DNA of 64,000 nt from Ocypus olens (Eukaryota; Arthropoda; Insecta; Coleoptera; Staphylinidae). Below the pieces are notes generated by a model. It did not search any database, was not told the origin of the DNA, and saw only the letters and a list, made by a program, of their open reading frames with translations. Location of the stretch: assembly GCA_910593695.2 (NCBI GenBank), contig OU343056.1, positions 55,878,749 through 55,942,748 on the forward strand, read 5' to 3'. The position numbers and the translations under genes are program-made. Below, piece by piece: positions 54,201-63,990 of this stretch. Every line of letters starts with the position of its first letter. Position 1 is the stretch's first letter.

Positions 54201-56195
54201 CACAGATCTATTTTACTCCACAACGAAATCGAGATTAATCGTAACTATTAATTTTTACTTTCTCCGTTACGAAGTACAAGAAAGTATTGTGATCGTGATT
54301 TTTTTTCAAAAATTTTTTTTACGGAAATATCCGTTTTGGGGTCCCTAGATGCCATTTCAACAATTTCTGGAAAAAAGAAATTGTGTCTGTGTGTGTGTGT
54401 CTGCCTGTGTGCGCTGTATCTCAAAAACGAATAGAGCAATTGATATGAAACTTTGAACATCCGTCTTATTTGATAATCCAAAGAACTGGAAAGCTTTTGG
54501 TAAAATTTCGTACACCGGAAGTGGGTGTTTACCTTAACTGTTTTTTGTTTTTTGCCAATATTTCTTAAATATGAAAAATATCACAAAAACATTTAAACAA
54601 ACATTAAAGACAACAAAGAAATTAACATCTTTTGCTTAAAAATATTTTTCATAAAATCATTGCTATTCGAGAAAAAAAATTATTAATTTTTTAAAAATTT
54701 TTGGTTTATAATTATGAAACGATAATAGTTACAGCAAATTTATGTGAATAATAATTGTAGAGAATGCTAAAATTAACAACTTCAAAAGAATAAGTTTTCT
54801 TCGAAATCTCGTTAGTTTTTGAGTAAACCGAGTTTATGAATTTGAAGTATAATTTTTCCATCTTTCATAATTTTGACGTTTTAAACGTCAGTTTCATCCG
54901 CTCGATGTACATTTAAAATATGATTTAAATTGAAAATAAACCATGAAAACGTAAATATAAATGGCTATGATACCATCAAGTCGGAGAAAGTAACATGATG
55001 GCCACATCACCATTTTTAGCAAAAGTGAGAAGGGTCCCCCATTTGGTAGTTTTTCAAATTTTCAACTTTTTTTATTTTAATAGCTAGCTCAAATTTGATT
55101 ACTCCAATCGATTTGTCTCGTTCTTCCGATGAAGAAAAAGTACTCTTTGATGATCAAGGATGGTTATTAAAAAAGTTCAATCGGTTTTTTCCATTTTAAA
55201 ATTTTCTTTGCGAGCGCCTCACTCGGTTTGTATTGACATTTGTTCTTTGGCGAATACTTTTTCTGAAGCGTCTTAATGAGATCTTTCGAATGACGTATAG
55301 AAATCCCGAATCGGACCGGTGGTTTTTTCAAGAAATCATTTTGAATGCAATTTTTAATAATAATTTCCATCTTATTCATAATTTTGACGTTTTAAACGTC
55401 AGTGTCATCTCATCCTGCAAAACGCTCGATGTACATTTAAATTGAAAATAAACCATGAAAGCGTAAATATAAATGATATCATCAAGTCGGAGAAAGTAAC
55501 ATGATGGCCACATCACCATTTTTTTATAATAAATCAAAACCTTTATTAGAATTTAAAATTTTTCTTTTCAAAATTTTAATTCAAAAGTTATACCGCACAT
55601 GCTAACAATCAGCCAGTGCGTATGCGCAGCAAAAGTGTTAAGCTGGAATGAGCGAGAGACCACGTGCGACTCATTCTACCTCTTTCATATCAGGCTGTTA
55701 CTTATTTACACTCTCTCATTTTAATGTTGCATTTCTTCACAAAACCCGGTGTTTACAAAACGTATTTAACTCTTATTATTGTTATTATAAATTATCTATT
55801 TTTAACAATCTCTTACTTTTTCAGTGGCTATTATCATGGGATTCATGAGTTCAATAGGTATAATACTTTTATGTTGGTTATGCCTAATCTGCGGGCTGTG
55901 GCAGATTATATCCGGCTTCATAGTTGTGTGCTGTGAAATCCCGGCTGCCTGTTTATTGAAAAAATTGCGCAGCATCGCCGACGACGAACCTTACTGGAAA
56001 AAGGCATTGGCGTATATCGGGTAAGTATATTTTCTGTATTACTGTGATCTCATCTAACATGTATGTCTATTCAAATATAGTTTATCGATCCCCCCGATTA
56101 TATTGTCACCGTCATTGAGCAGTTTAGTTGGAAGCGTTCTTATCTTTGCCATCGGCATCATCTACGCAATGACACCTTCGAAAAGAAGTAAGTAA
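51257..56195 (+). CDS. Flower-family small membrane protein (three exons, about 130 aa)
   Basis: Flower proteins are tetraspan proteins of synaptic vesicles and plasma membrane, linked to Ca2+ entry, endocytosis and cell competition (family knowledge). Exons: 51257-51338 (MEHPNQHTEEENDVPRWIRI...), 55825-56020 and 56081 onward. Junction phases agree (82, then 196 nt). The joined protein has three to four hydrophobic segments, GLWQIISGFIVVCCEIPAAC with the conserved Glu of the family, then LSIPPIILSPSLSSL and GIIYAMTPSKR. The simplest end is TAA at 56193-56195 (393 nt, 130 aa). Alternatively AA|GTAAGT at 56187/56188 is a strong donor to a further exon (see 59345-59446). The first intron of 4.5 kb is filled by transposons. 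The N-terminal tail is acidic. It is likely a divergent paralogue rather than the canonical flower. Confidence 0.75.
51771..53967 (+). mobile_element. Tigger-like (TcMar) transposon, 2197 bp
   Basis: The ends CAGTGGTGTCGCGGTAATCC and GATTATCGCGGCACCACTG are inverted and flanked by TA (51769-51770, 53968-53969). Subterminal TAATCCGGAT-type motifs repeat on both sides. It contains a pogo/Tigger-type transposase gene (next entry). Confidence 0.92.
52021..53681 (+). pseudogene. Tigger/jerky-type transposase, degraded
   Basis: ATG at 52021 begins a CENP-B-type helix-turn-helix region (RDESTIIDELNRG, SLALRYGV). A short intron (52185-52287, GTAAGT...TTTTAG) separates it from the second DNA-binding half (LHSWFVSLRNRHVPVSS). 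In-frame stops follow at about 52469 and 52548, and frames shift in the region 52550-52860. The catalytic half 52869-53681 is open for 270 codons with LLIDNASNH (Asp) and LIQPMDQNA (Asp), an acidic tail and a stop at 53679-53681. The DDE core survives but the N-terminal half is broken. Confidence 0.85.
54252..55017 (+). mobile_element. Dispersed repeat family R1, copy 4
   Basis: It is full length, from TTTTTACTTTCTCCGTTACG to the GGCCACATCACCATTTTT end, with the palindrome GACGTTTTAAACGTC at 54875-54889. Confidence 0.85.
55022..55371 (-). repeat. Single divergent satellite-related monomer, reverse orientation
   Basis: Read in reverse complement, the segment matches the 505 bp monomer in order. 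It has a GGGTCCCCC/GAAGGGTCC block, TCGTTCTTC(C/T)GATGAA, TTATTAA(A/G)AAAGTT, TTTTTTCCATTTT, GACATTTGTTCTT, TTTTCTGAAGCGTCTT and TTTCT(T)C(A)AGAAATCATTTT. Identity is well below that within the array, and part of the monomer is missing. It is directly flanked by R1 sequence on both sides. Confidence 0.8.
55372..55526 (+). mobile_element. R1 right-end fragment, copy 5
   Basis: It contains only the last 155 bp of R1: the palindrome GACGTTTTAAACGTC (55386-55400), GTCGGAGAAAGTAACATGAT and the CACATCACCATTTTT end. Confidence 0.8.
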
Positions 56196-56559
56196 TATAA
56201 ATATGTCTGCTATGGTTAATGCACATGCAGCCACACAGTAATTGAAACGGTCTTTAAAAGCTGTGTGGTCGTATATAAATTAAAGGTGATATGGGGTAAA
56301 CTTTCTAATTTAATGGCTATTATTAAATGTAATTATAAGAGAAATGTATTCATATTTCCCGTGTTGTAATCAATAGTTTTTTTCTGATTAAAAGAATATT
56401 GTTCTGTAAATGGGAAAATATTGGATTGTAATTTTTTTAGTTTATCGGACTGGTAACGTTGCTAAGGGCCTTGTTTGTAAATATCATGGTTGACTTGTTT
56501 TGGTATTTCCGTTGTTTCATAAATTGGTGAAATGTCAAACTATGTGTTAACGCAAGCGA
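56196..56559. other. Spacer downstream of the Flower-like exons
   Basis: AT-rich sequence with no ORF or element that I recognise. It would be 3' UTR, intron or intergenic depending on the gene model. Confidence 0.4.
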
Positions 56560-56707
56560 CGAAAGACCGTGAATGTTTGGTTCCGGTAAAATCCAAAGCT
56601 GTAAAATCCATAAAGGATACCTTCCTAAGAAATCGGAGGTGTTGTCCCGAGAGCAATTAAAACAATTCTTGCGAGAAGCTCCTAATGATATTTTTTTGAT
56701 GTCTATA
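56560..56707 (+). pseudogene. Tyrosine-recombinase-like (Crypton/DIRS-type) ORF fragment
   Basis: The plus frame reads KGYLPKKSEVLSREQLKQFL followed by REAPNDIFLMSI. I recognise the linker at the start of the core domain in insect tyrosine-recombinase-like proteins of mobile elements (pattern PKKSxVLxxEQxxxFLxxAPD). The fragment stops exactly where the DD41D element is inserted, and I do not see its continuation after 58905. Confidence 0.5.
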
Positions 56708-58903
56708 CAGGGTGTCCTAAATAGAGTAGGATTGCATGGGTATCTTTCTTATTCTTAAAGCTAGAGATCTGGTTAAATGGGCAATGTTGTGCAGTTTTCT
56801 ATGCTGATTCAGATTATGTTGAGAAATTTTCAAAATTCCGAGCAGTTTAGAAAATATTTAAAAAAAACTGAAAATCGCGATTTAAAAAAAAATCAAATAT
56901 CTCAATAATTATTAAAGATGCGAAAAAAAGTTTTACATAAAAGTTACTTGGTTTAATTAGGCAAACATAGAAATCAAGTCAAAATAAAATTCAAGACGGC
57001 GGTTTCCGAGATATTAATACCAACTTTCTTATTTCAAATGGCCGCCATATTTGATTTTTACACGCATAAATAGACTTTTTTTTTTCTCTTTTCAACGATG
57101 TACAACAACCTATTTCAAAATAAAAAATAATGGAAATATTAATTGTTGTAAGTTTAAAACAAGTAGGCATAAATAAAAATAAAACAAAATTTGTTATAAC
57201 GACTAACTGTCATCTTACATTAGTTTATCAGTTGTATTAATCATTCATACATGTGTATTGTCTTAAGTTGTTGTAATATCGATAAATATTAATTACTTGA
57301 AATGGCGAATTATTCAATATCTGAACAATACGATATGTTTTGTAATTACATCAAGTGTTACAAAAACCCCCATCTTGCAGCACAAACATACCAAGCAAAC
57401 TTTCCTGAAAGAAGGCAGCCGGACATTAAGGTATTTAAAAGATTGGATGAAAATATGCAATTGTATGGAAGTTTAAAAAAACCTAAGAGAAATAGAAATA
57501 TGATCGTTGATGATGAAGAATTAACTTTGGCTTGTGTGGCAGCTAATCCGAATATTTCATGTCGGCAGATAGAAAATGAAGTTAACGTATCTAATCGTAA
57601 GTCTAGAGCACCAACAATTTTAAAAAAGCACAAGTTTCACCCTTATAAATTGCACCTATCTCAGACTTTACAACCAAATGATAACATCCGTAGATTAACA
57701 TTTTGCAGGTGGTTAATCAACAAAATTACGGAAAATGGTGATTTTATAAACACAATTTTATGGACTGACGAATCTTACTTTTCTAATTGTGGATTATTTA
57801 CTCGTCATAACGAGCACTATTGGGCTCAAGAAAATCCACACATAGTTATTCCACGGCAAAACCAATTACGGTTCGGCTTTAGTGTTTTTTGTGGCATAAT
57901 GGGAAATTGTTTACTTGGTCCTATAATTTTTGATGGCACTCTAACTGCACAACGTTATTTGGAAATTCTTCAAACAACCTTAGAAGATTTATTGGATGAT
58001 TTACCTTTGGCACAAAATATGCAAATATGGTACCAGCAAGATGGCGCTCCAGCACACAATGCCAGAGATGTTATTACTTATCTAAATGGACGTTTTAATA
58101 ATAAAGTAATAGCGACTAATACACCTGTACAGTGGCCAGCCAGATCTGCAGACTTGACGCCTCTTGACTTTTATTTGTGGGGCACTTTAAAAAAACAAAG
58201 TTTATGGAAGTAACTTCAATTATAACAATGTGGATGAACTTCGCGAAGCAGTGACAGAGGCAATAAATGGCACTAATCGCAACACATTGCGAAAAGTAAC
58301 TGGCAGTGTTGTAAAACGCTGTCAATTGTGTTGTGGCCAATAACGGTCAACATTTTGAGCATTTTTTATAATAATTCATTGTTATTTTACTACTTGGTTG
58401 TATTACCTCTTTTTGTTTTGTTACATTTGCTTTAAAAATAATTTAAAAAATTAAAATTAAAATTTAAACAATTAATATTTCCATTATTTTTTATTTTGAC
58501 ATAGGTTGTTGTACATCGTTAAAAAGAGAAAAAAAGTCTATTTATGCGTGTAAAAATCAAATATGGCGGTCATTTGAAATAAGAAAGTTGGTATTAATAT
58601 CTCGGAAACCGCCATCTTGAATTTTATTTTGACTTGATTTCTATGTTTGCCTAATTAAACCAAGTAACTTTTATTTAAAACTTTTTTTCGCATCTTTAAT
58701 AATTATTGAGATATTTGATTTTTTTGAAAATCGCGATTTTCAGTTTTTTTTAAATATATTCTAAACTGCTCGGAATTTTGAAAATTTCTCAACATAATCT
58801 GAATCAGCATAGAAAACTGCACAGCATTGCCCATTTAACCAGATCTCTAGCTCTAAGAATAAGAAAGATACCCATGCAATCCTACTCTATTTAGGACACC
58901 CTG
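56708..58903 (+). mobile_element. DD41D mariner-like transposon with TIRs of about 430 bp
   Basis: The ends CAGGGTGTCCTAAATAGAGT and its reverse complement lie at the borders. The inverted repeats extend from 56708 to about 57140 and from about 58472 to 58903. TA flanks at 56706-56707 and 58904-58905. Total 2196 bp with one transposase gene. Each arm contains an internal GAAAATCGCGATTTTC-type palindrome. Confidence 0.92.
57302..58370 (+). pseudogene. DD41D transposase with two small frameshifts near the C-terminus
   Basis: ATG 57302 starts a frame open to 58213 (303 codons). It has a helix-turn-helix N-terminus and the DDE core: ILWTDESYFS (first Asp), IWYQQDGAPAH (second), RSADLTPLDFYLWG (third). 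I count 41 residues between the second and third Asp. The usual SPD is SAD here. After GTLKK the frame shifts in an A-run (about 58190) and continues as VDELREAVTEAING. It shifts again near 58330, ending NGQHFEHFL. Only the C-terminal tail is affected; the catalytic core is whole. It is a different subfamily from 13903-15000, with low sequence identity. Confidence 0.9.
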
Positions 58904-59029
58904 TATTTCCCTAGGGAAATATGAGCACTTCATATTTCCCTAGGAAAATATAAGTGTGTTATGACATATCGTAACCAAGGCTATATCACTCAATATTGTT
59001 TCAATCAGAAAAAAATGTAATAAAAATGA

Positions 59030-59310
59030 AATATAGAATGAATATGTGGATTCAACCTGTTCGTGCCGCTGCAATATTAAGTCTTAGTAAGACTACAGAC
59101 ATGTATAAATATTTAGACTATAGGTGTGTAGTCTTGTAAGACTTAATTTTGCAGTAGTAAGACTGAATATTTATACGTCTTAATTTTGCAAAGTAAAATT
59201 AAGTCTTACTAAGAATACAGACGTATAAATATTCGGTCTTACTACTGCAAAAGTAAGTCTTACTTATTACAAGTCTGTAGTCTTAGTGAGACTGAATATT
59301 TATACGTCGT
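59030..59310. repeat. Cluster of overlapping inverted repeats around AAGTCTTACTAAGACT
   Basis: The modules GTAAGACTGAATATTTATAC and their reverse complements occur repeatedly in both orientations. A clear hairpin spans about 59150-59250 (GCAGTAGTAAGACTGAATAT with its partner). The start shares CAACCTGTTCG and ATTAAGTCTTA with the element at 2462-2579. Confidence 0.65.
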
Positions 59311-59344
59311 TCTGGTGCTCAATCTCTGTGATGGCTTACCTTAG

Positions 59345-59446
59345 TCCGGTCGAAGGGCCTCCAAAGATCTAGATGCCGTCCTCGAAGATTTACCGGAACA
59401 TGCTTACTCATTCGTCTATCCGAGGTGGGGTTGTTGGTTTGTTTAA
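59345..59446 (+). other. Protein-like segment, possible terminal exon of the Flower-like gene
   Basis: After a good acceptor (GGCTTACCTTAG|TCC) a plus frame encodes SGRRASKDLDAVLEDLPEHA and then YSFVYPRWGCWFV before TAA (59444-59446). It has normal codon use inside otherwise non-coding sequence. The phase does not fit exon 3 at the TTAG acceptor; it would fit at the internal acceptor AAAG|AT (59367). I cannot decide whether it belongs to the Flower-like gene or to another one. Confidence 0.3.
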
Positions 59447-60004
59447 AATTAGCCGAAGTTACGATTTTTCAATGTAAACGTCACCAGTGTTGCCTCGTGC
59501 ATAAGTTGGATTCGATGTGGAGTTTAGGAAATTATTTAAGATTTTTTTTTATTGGGGCGGTACCATACGAGGTATAATAAACTGAAGTTGGAAATGAAAG
59601 TTGAAGACTGAAAGAGTCTTCTTTAGCATTCAGAGCTTGAATGATTTTTTAAGGTGGTTTATCAAAATGATTTGGAAATATTTGCGCCTAATAAAAAAGA
59701 ATTAAAAAGTGATTGGACACTTAGGTTCATAGCTAGTTTGTACACATATACTAAATCCTTTTGATACAGAATGGTGCAATTGTATTTATTTTTTATCCGA
59801 GAGAAAACGCTACAAATTAACAACATTGACAAAAAGAAATAAAAATGGAAGCTGCAACAGTTATTAAAAAAAAAAATAATGGTATTTAATTTAAAAAAAT
59901 GAATCAAAAAAAAACAAAACAGTGGTATTTAATTAAAGAAAACAAAAAAAAAACAATGGTATTTAATTTAAAAAAAAATATATATAAATGTAGCAATCGA
60001 CATA
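59447..60004. other. AT-rich spacer
   Basis: It contains poly(A) stretches and the repeated GGTATTTAATT(T/A)AAA motif (about 59880-59975). I see no gene. Confidence 0.4.
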
Positions 60005-61645
60005 CAGTGGCGTGCAAAAGTTTCCGGCCAGTGACATGTCGTACTCCAATTTATTTAAAAAAAAGTGTAGTGATATTTAATCATTATGAGATGTGACTAT
60101 GAGATATAGGAAACAAAATAATAGAGGAAAAGAGAATTATTTATGTTTGTGAATGTATTTATTATTATAATTGTTATATTTCCATGTGCAAAAGTTTCCG
60201 GCCACATAATATATAATGTTATATTTGACGCAGTAAGACGTTCAAGGACGTATTTACGAGCAGTTGCGCATTAAATGTTTACATTTAGTTCATATAAGGT
60301 AGTGGGAGCATAAACATGGCTCGGCGTATGCAAATCCAAATTCGCGAGAGAGTAATTGAATTTTTAAAAGAAGGAAAGTCTTCTCGTGATATTGCTTTAC
60401 TATTATCAATAGGTAAATCAACTGTGAACGATATTATTGTAAAATACCGTTGTGGATATGGATTAAAAGATCGTCCGCGTAGTGGAAGACCAAGAAAAAC
60501 ATCTAAAAATGTAGAACGCAAATCAACTGCTGATGTCAAGAAAATTGCACGCGAGCTAAAGGATGAAAACCCAGCTAATGTTAGTCGTAGTACTGTGACA
60601 CGAAGACTACATGATGTGGGACTTTTTGGCCGTATAGGTATTAAAAAACCATTAATCAGTAAAAAGAATAAGAAGGCCCGACTACAATTTGCCAAAGATC
60701 ACAATCAAAGATTGGAAAAAAATAGCTGAATCTAAATTTAATCTTTTTGGAAGTGATGGCAGACAACATGTACGAACGAGAAATGACGTTCGGTACCAAA
60801 TTCCTACTGTAAAACACGGTGGAAGAAGTGTGATGGTTTGGGGAATTTTCTCTGCACAAGGAGTCGGTCCATTCGTCTAGATCAACGGAAATATGAATGC
60901 TGCTATTTACAAGGACATTTTAGAAAACAATTTGTTATCATATGCCGGAGAAACAATGCCGCAGAATTGGATATTTCAGCAGGATAATGACCCCAAACAC
61001 ACATCCAAGTTGTTAAAACAGTGGTTTTCTGCTTCAAATGTGAGAGTTTTAAGCTGGCCATCTCAATCACCGGACTTAAACCCTACAGAGCACTTATGGG
61101 AAATGTTAGATCGTCAAGTTCGAAAGCATACACATTCAAATAAAGCCGCATTGTTCAAATCATTGAAGGAAGAATGGGATAAAATTCCACCTGCTTGTAT
61201 TAATCGATTAATTGAGTCAATGCCACATCGTTGTGCGGCTGTTATCGCTGCAAAGGGTATGGCTACAAAATATTAACATAAAAATTTAATTCAAGTCTAC
61301 TATAGAACATTTGGACTAATAATTTTTGCGTAGTACAAAGTGGCCGGAAACTTTTACACATGTACACATAACAATAATATTCATAAATATATTTACAAAC
61401 ATAAACCATATTAATCATGGTGATGGTTGTGACCGTTACTACGTGGTAATTCATTAAAATTTAAATTGTGGTAAAAAACATAGGAAGTGTTTTATTCAGT
61501 GATTTTATAAACCATATTCTTTTACTATATTATTTTGTTTCTTAGATCTTATGTTGACATATCATAATGATTAAAAATGATTAGACTTTTTTTTAAATAA
61601 ATTAGAGTAAGAAAGCCACTGGCCGGAAACTTTTGCACGCCACTG
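60005..61645 (+). mobile_element. Tc1-like transposon (DD34E) with IR/DR ends, 1641 bp
   Basis: The outer end CAGTGGCGTGCAAAAGTTTC has its reverse complement at 61626-61645, with TA outside (60003-60004, 61646-61647). An inner direct copy of the core TGCAAAAGTTTCCGGCCAC lies at about 60186-60205, and its inverted partner GTGGCCGGAAACTTTTAC at about 61340-61358. This is the two-sites-per-end IR/DR layout known from Sleeping Beauty-type Tc1 elements. A foreign terminal module (61416-61456) is inserted in the 3' part. Confidence 0.92.
60316..61276 (+). pseudogene. Tc1-type transposase, three lesions
   Basis: ATG 60316 begins a paired helix-turn-helix region (SSRDIALLLSIGKSTVNDI), a GRPRK AT-hook-like motif and a second helix-turn-helix (NVSRSTVTRRLHDVGLFGR). 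A frameshift lies at about 60690-60725. The segment expected to hold the first catalytic Asp is deleted between KDWKKI and AESKFNLFG. TAG at 60878-60880 stops the frame after GVGPFV. The C-terminal part keeps WIFQQDNDPKHTSK (second Asp) and SPDLNPTEHLW (Glu), with 34 residues between them, hence DD34E. It ends at TAA 61274-61276. Not functional. Confidence 0.9.
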
Positions 61646-61660
61646 TATTTCCACTATTAA

Positions 61661-63179
61661 GGGGTTGTGAGTTTTAAAGGGGGCTGCCAATGAGGGGTGG
61701 ATTAGTGCGTTGTTTGGGGAGAGAGAGAGAGAAGAACGGGGGAATGCGTGGGAGAGTAATGTGAGCGCGGTGAATTAACTGTGTGAAGAAGGGATGCGGG
61801 TGTGAGAGGGCATAGACTGGTTAATGTGAGCAATTGGGGGGTGCGAGGGGACGTAGACTAATGTTGAATTAGTACACCTTTGCAATTTTTATCGCTTTCA
61901 TTTCAATCAGTTTTACGGGGCGTCACTTCCTCAGCCGTTTAAAAAATTGGATTTTTAGGTACACTTTACTAGAAAACTACTGGAACGATTTCTCTGATAT
62001 TTTGCACACACATTCTCACCTAAAAGATAAGCACTTGTGGCTGAGGAATTAAAAAAACTATTAATAGAATTTAGATTTATGACGTGAAAAAACAACATGA
62101 AAATTTTTCATGTCACAATTCTGTGCGCCGTTAAAAAATTTAATTTTACAGGAAAACTACTGGAACGATTTCTCTGAAACTTTGCACACATATTCTTGCC
62201 TCCAAAATAAGCATTTGTGGGCAAGGAATTAAAAAAATATTGATTTGATTCAGAATTGCGACATGAAAAAGTTTCATGTTGTTTTCTCATGTCATAATTG
62301 TGAATCCTATTAATATTTGTTTAAATTTCTCAGCCACAAATGCTTATTTTGGAGGCAAGAATATGTGTGCAAAATTTCAGAGAAATCGTTCCAGTAGTTT
62401 TCCAGTAAAATTAAATTTTTTAACGGCGCACAGAATTGCGACATGAAAAATTTTCATGTTGTTTTTTCATGTCATAATTCTAAATTCTATTAACCCGTTT
62501 TTTCTCGAATTACTTTTATTCTAATTTACTGGTATTGGTTAAATACTAATGATTAAAGCATAATGTAATAATACATCTAGTTTTTTTAAGGCACCTGTGT
62601 GTAGAATAAGTGCACAACGCAAAAAAAAAACCACACGTTTTCCTATAATTCAGGAATAAATCTAATGTTCCATTTTTGGAACACCGGGAAAAAACGGGTT
62701 AATAGTTTTTTAATTCCTCAGCCACAAGTGCTTATCTTTTAGGTGAGAATGTGTGTGCAAAATTTCAGGGAAATTGATTTAGTAGTTTCCTAGAAAAGTG
62801 TATCTAAAAATCACACACAACAGCTGAGGAAGCGACCCCCCTTAAACTGATTGAAATGAAAGCGATAAAAATTGCACAGGTGTACTAATTCGACACCAGT
62901 CACATGGTTAATTCACGGTGCTCACATTAACCAGTCTACGCCCTCTCACACCCCCATCCCTTCTTCATACAGTTAATTCACACACACTCACATTACACTC
63001 CCACCCATTCCCTCGTTCTTCTCTCTCTCTCCCGAAACAACATACTGATCTACCCCTCATAATTCATAATGTTTATTCATGTTAACGATATAGTCTTACA
63101 TAAGTCAGGAAGGTATAATAATAAATAATAATTAAGTATATTACCTCGTCGGTGGCCCCCTTTAAAACTTACAAACCCG
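61661..63179. mobile_element. Large foldback element (about 1.2 kb before insertions)
   Basis: The left end GGGGTTGTGAGTTTTAAAGG pairs with the right end CCTTTAAAACTTACAAACCC. The arms of about 600 bp are inverted copies throughout, including a GAGAGAGAGAG/CTCTCTCTCTC tract and an ACTACTGGAACGATTTCTCT motif that occurs twice in the left arm. The centre is near 62270. The right arm holds two inserts: 62494-62698 and about 63060-63152. No ORF. Confidence 0.85.
62494..62698. mobile_element. piggyBac-like MITE, 205 bp, TTAA duplication
   Basis: The ends CCCGTTTTTTCTCG and CCGGGAAAAAACGGG are inverted, with TTAA on both sides (62490-62493, 62699-62702). The interior is unrelated to the foldback arms, and removing it with one TTAA restores continuity with the left arm. 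Confidence 0.88.
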
Positions 63180-63495
63180 ACTGGTGCAAAACACGGACAC
63201 AAGTGCAGATTATCAACATTGAATTTGTGCGTATGAAAACATGAAAATACAACGATTGCTGGTGTTGGTTAGAATAAATAAATAATAACGCAGTTTAAAG
63301 TAGTAACGGTTGCAATTAATACACTTCCCGAATCAACGAATAAATACAGTCGGACCTCCCTTGAACCAAACGGAAATGAGCGTTGTCGTGTCTCAAAAAT
63401 ATTCGATTGTTCAGCGAGATGTGCGGAAATCGGAATTGAAATTATCGGAGATAAATCATGGATTAATTGGTAAATAACAGTTATATCACCATCGG
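63180..63495. other. Spacer with isolated transposon ends
   Basis: At about 63300-63325 there is a diverged GTAGTAACGGTTGCAA module of the 47991 family. At 63348 CAGTCGGACCTCCCTTGAAC resembles a Tigger-type terminus without a visible partner. No gene. Confidence 0.4.
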
Positions 63496-63990
63496 CAGTG
63501 GTGTATTGGAGGGGGAACGTAGGGGAACAACGTTCCCATACCTTTTTTCAGTGTTTGTTAATATTTTGTATAGTAAGAATTTAAAAAAAATAAAAAAGCT
63601 TACAAGTAAAACAATATAATAAGACACTTTTACTTTGTTGGTATAACACAAATTTTATTTATTGTTGACTATAGTTTCGGCAAATCAACTTGCCATTAAC
63701 AAAACATAAAGTGAGTTGCCGAAACTATAGTCAACAATAAATAAAATTTGTGTTATACCAACAAAGTAAAAGTGTCTTATTATATTTACAACATGTATAA
63801 CGAAGTAGAAGCCTTCTCCATAAACAATAGTAAAACAATAGTTTGCCTAAAATAAGATGATCTCCGAAAAACTTTTAGCAAGCCGCTTGTGGAAACCCGC
63901 GGACTATTTTTTTGCTCCCACCATGCGTTCCCTCACTTCTTTGCTCTCGCCAAGCGTTCCCTTACTTCTTATTTTACCAATACACCACTG
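63496..63990. mobile_element. hAT-like element, 495 bp, with 8 bp target duplication
   Basis: The ends CAGTGGTGTATTGG and CCAATACACCACTG are inverted. Flanks ACCATCGG (63488-63495) and AGCATCGG (63991-63998) match at seven of eight bases. Subterminal GGGAACG/CGTTCCC motifs recur. It encloses a hairpin (next entry). Confidence 0.88.
63612..63790. repeat. Near-perfect hairpin, stem about 70 bp
   Basis: From AATATAATAAGACACTTTTA to TTTCGGCAA the sequence is repeated as its reverse complement after a loop of about 35 nt (ATCAACTTGCCATTAACAAA...). Hardly any mismatches are visible, so the hairpin is young or kept uniform. Confidence 0.85.

Noticed and set aside
60285..60695. 136-codon open frame on the minus strand
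   Set aside because: Antisense to the Tc1 transposase N-terminus.
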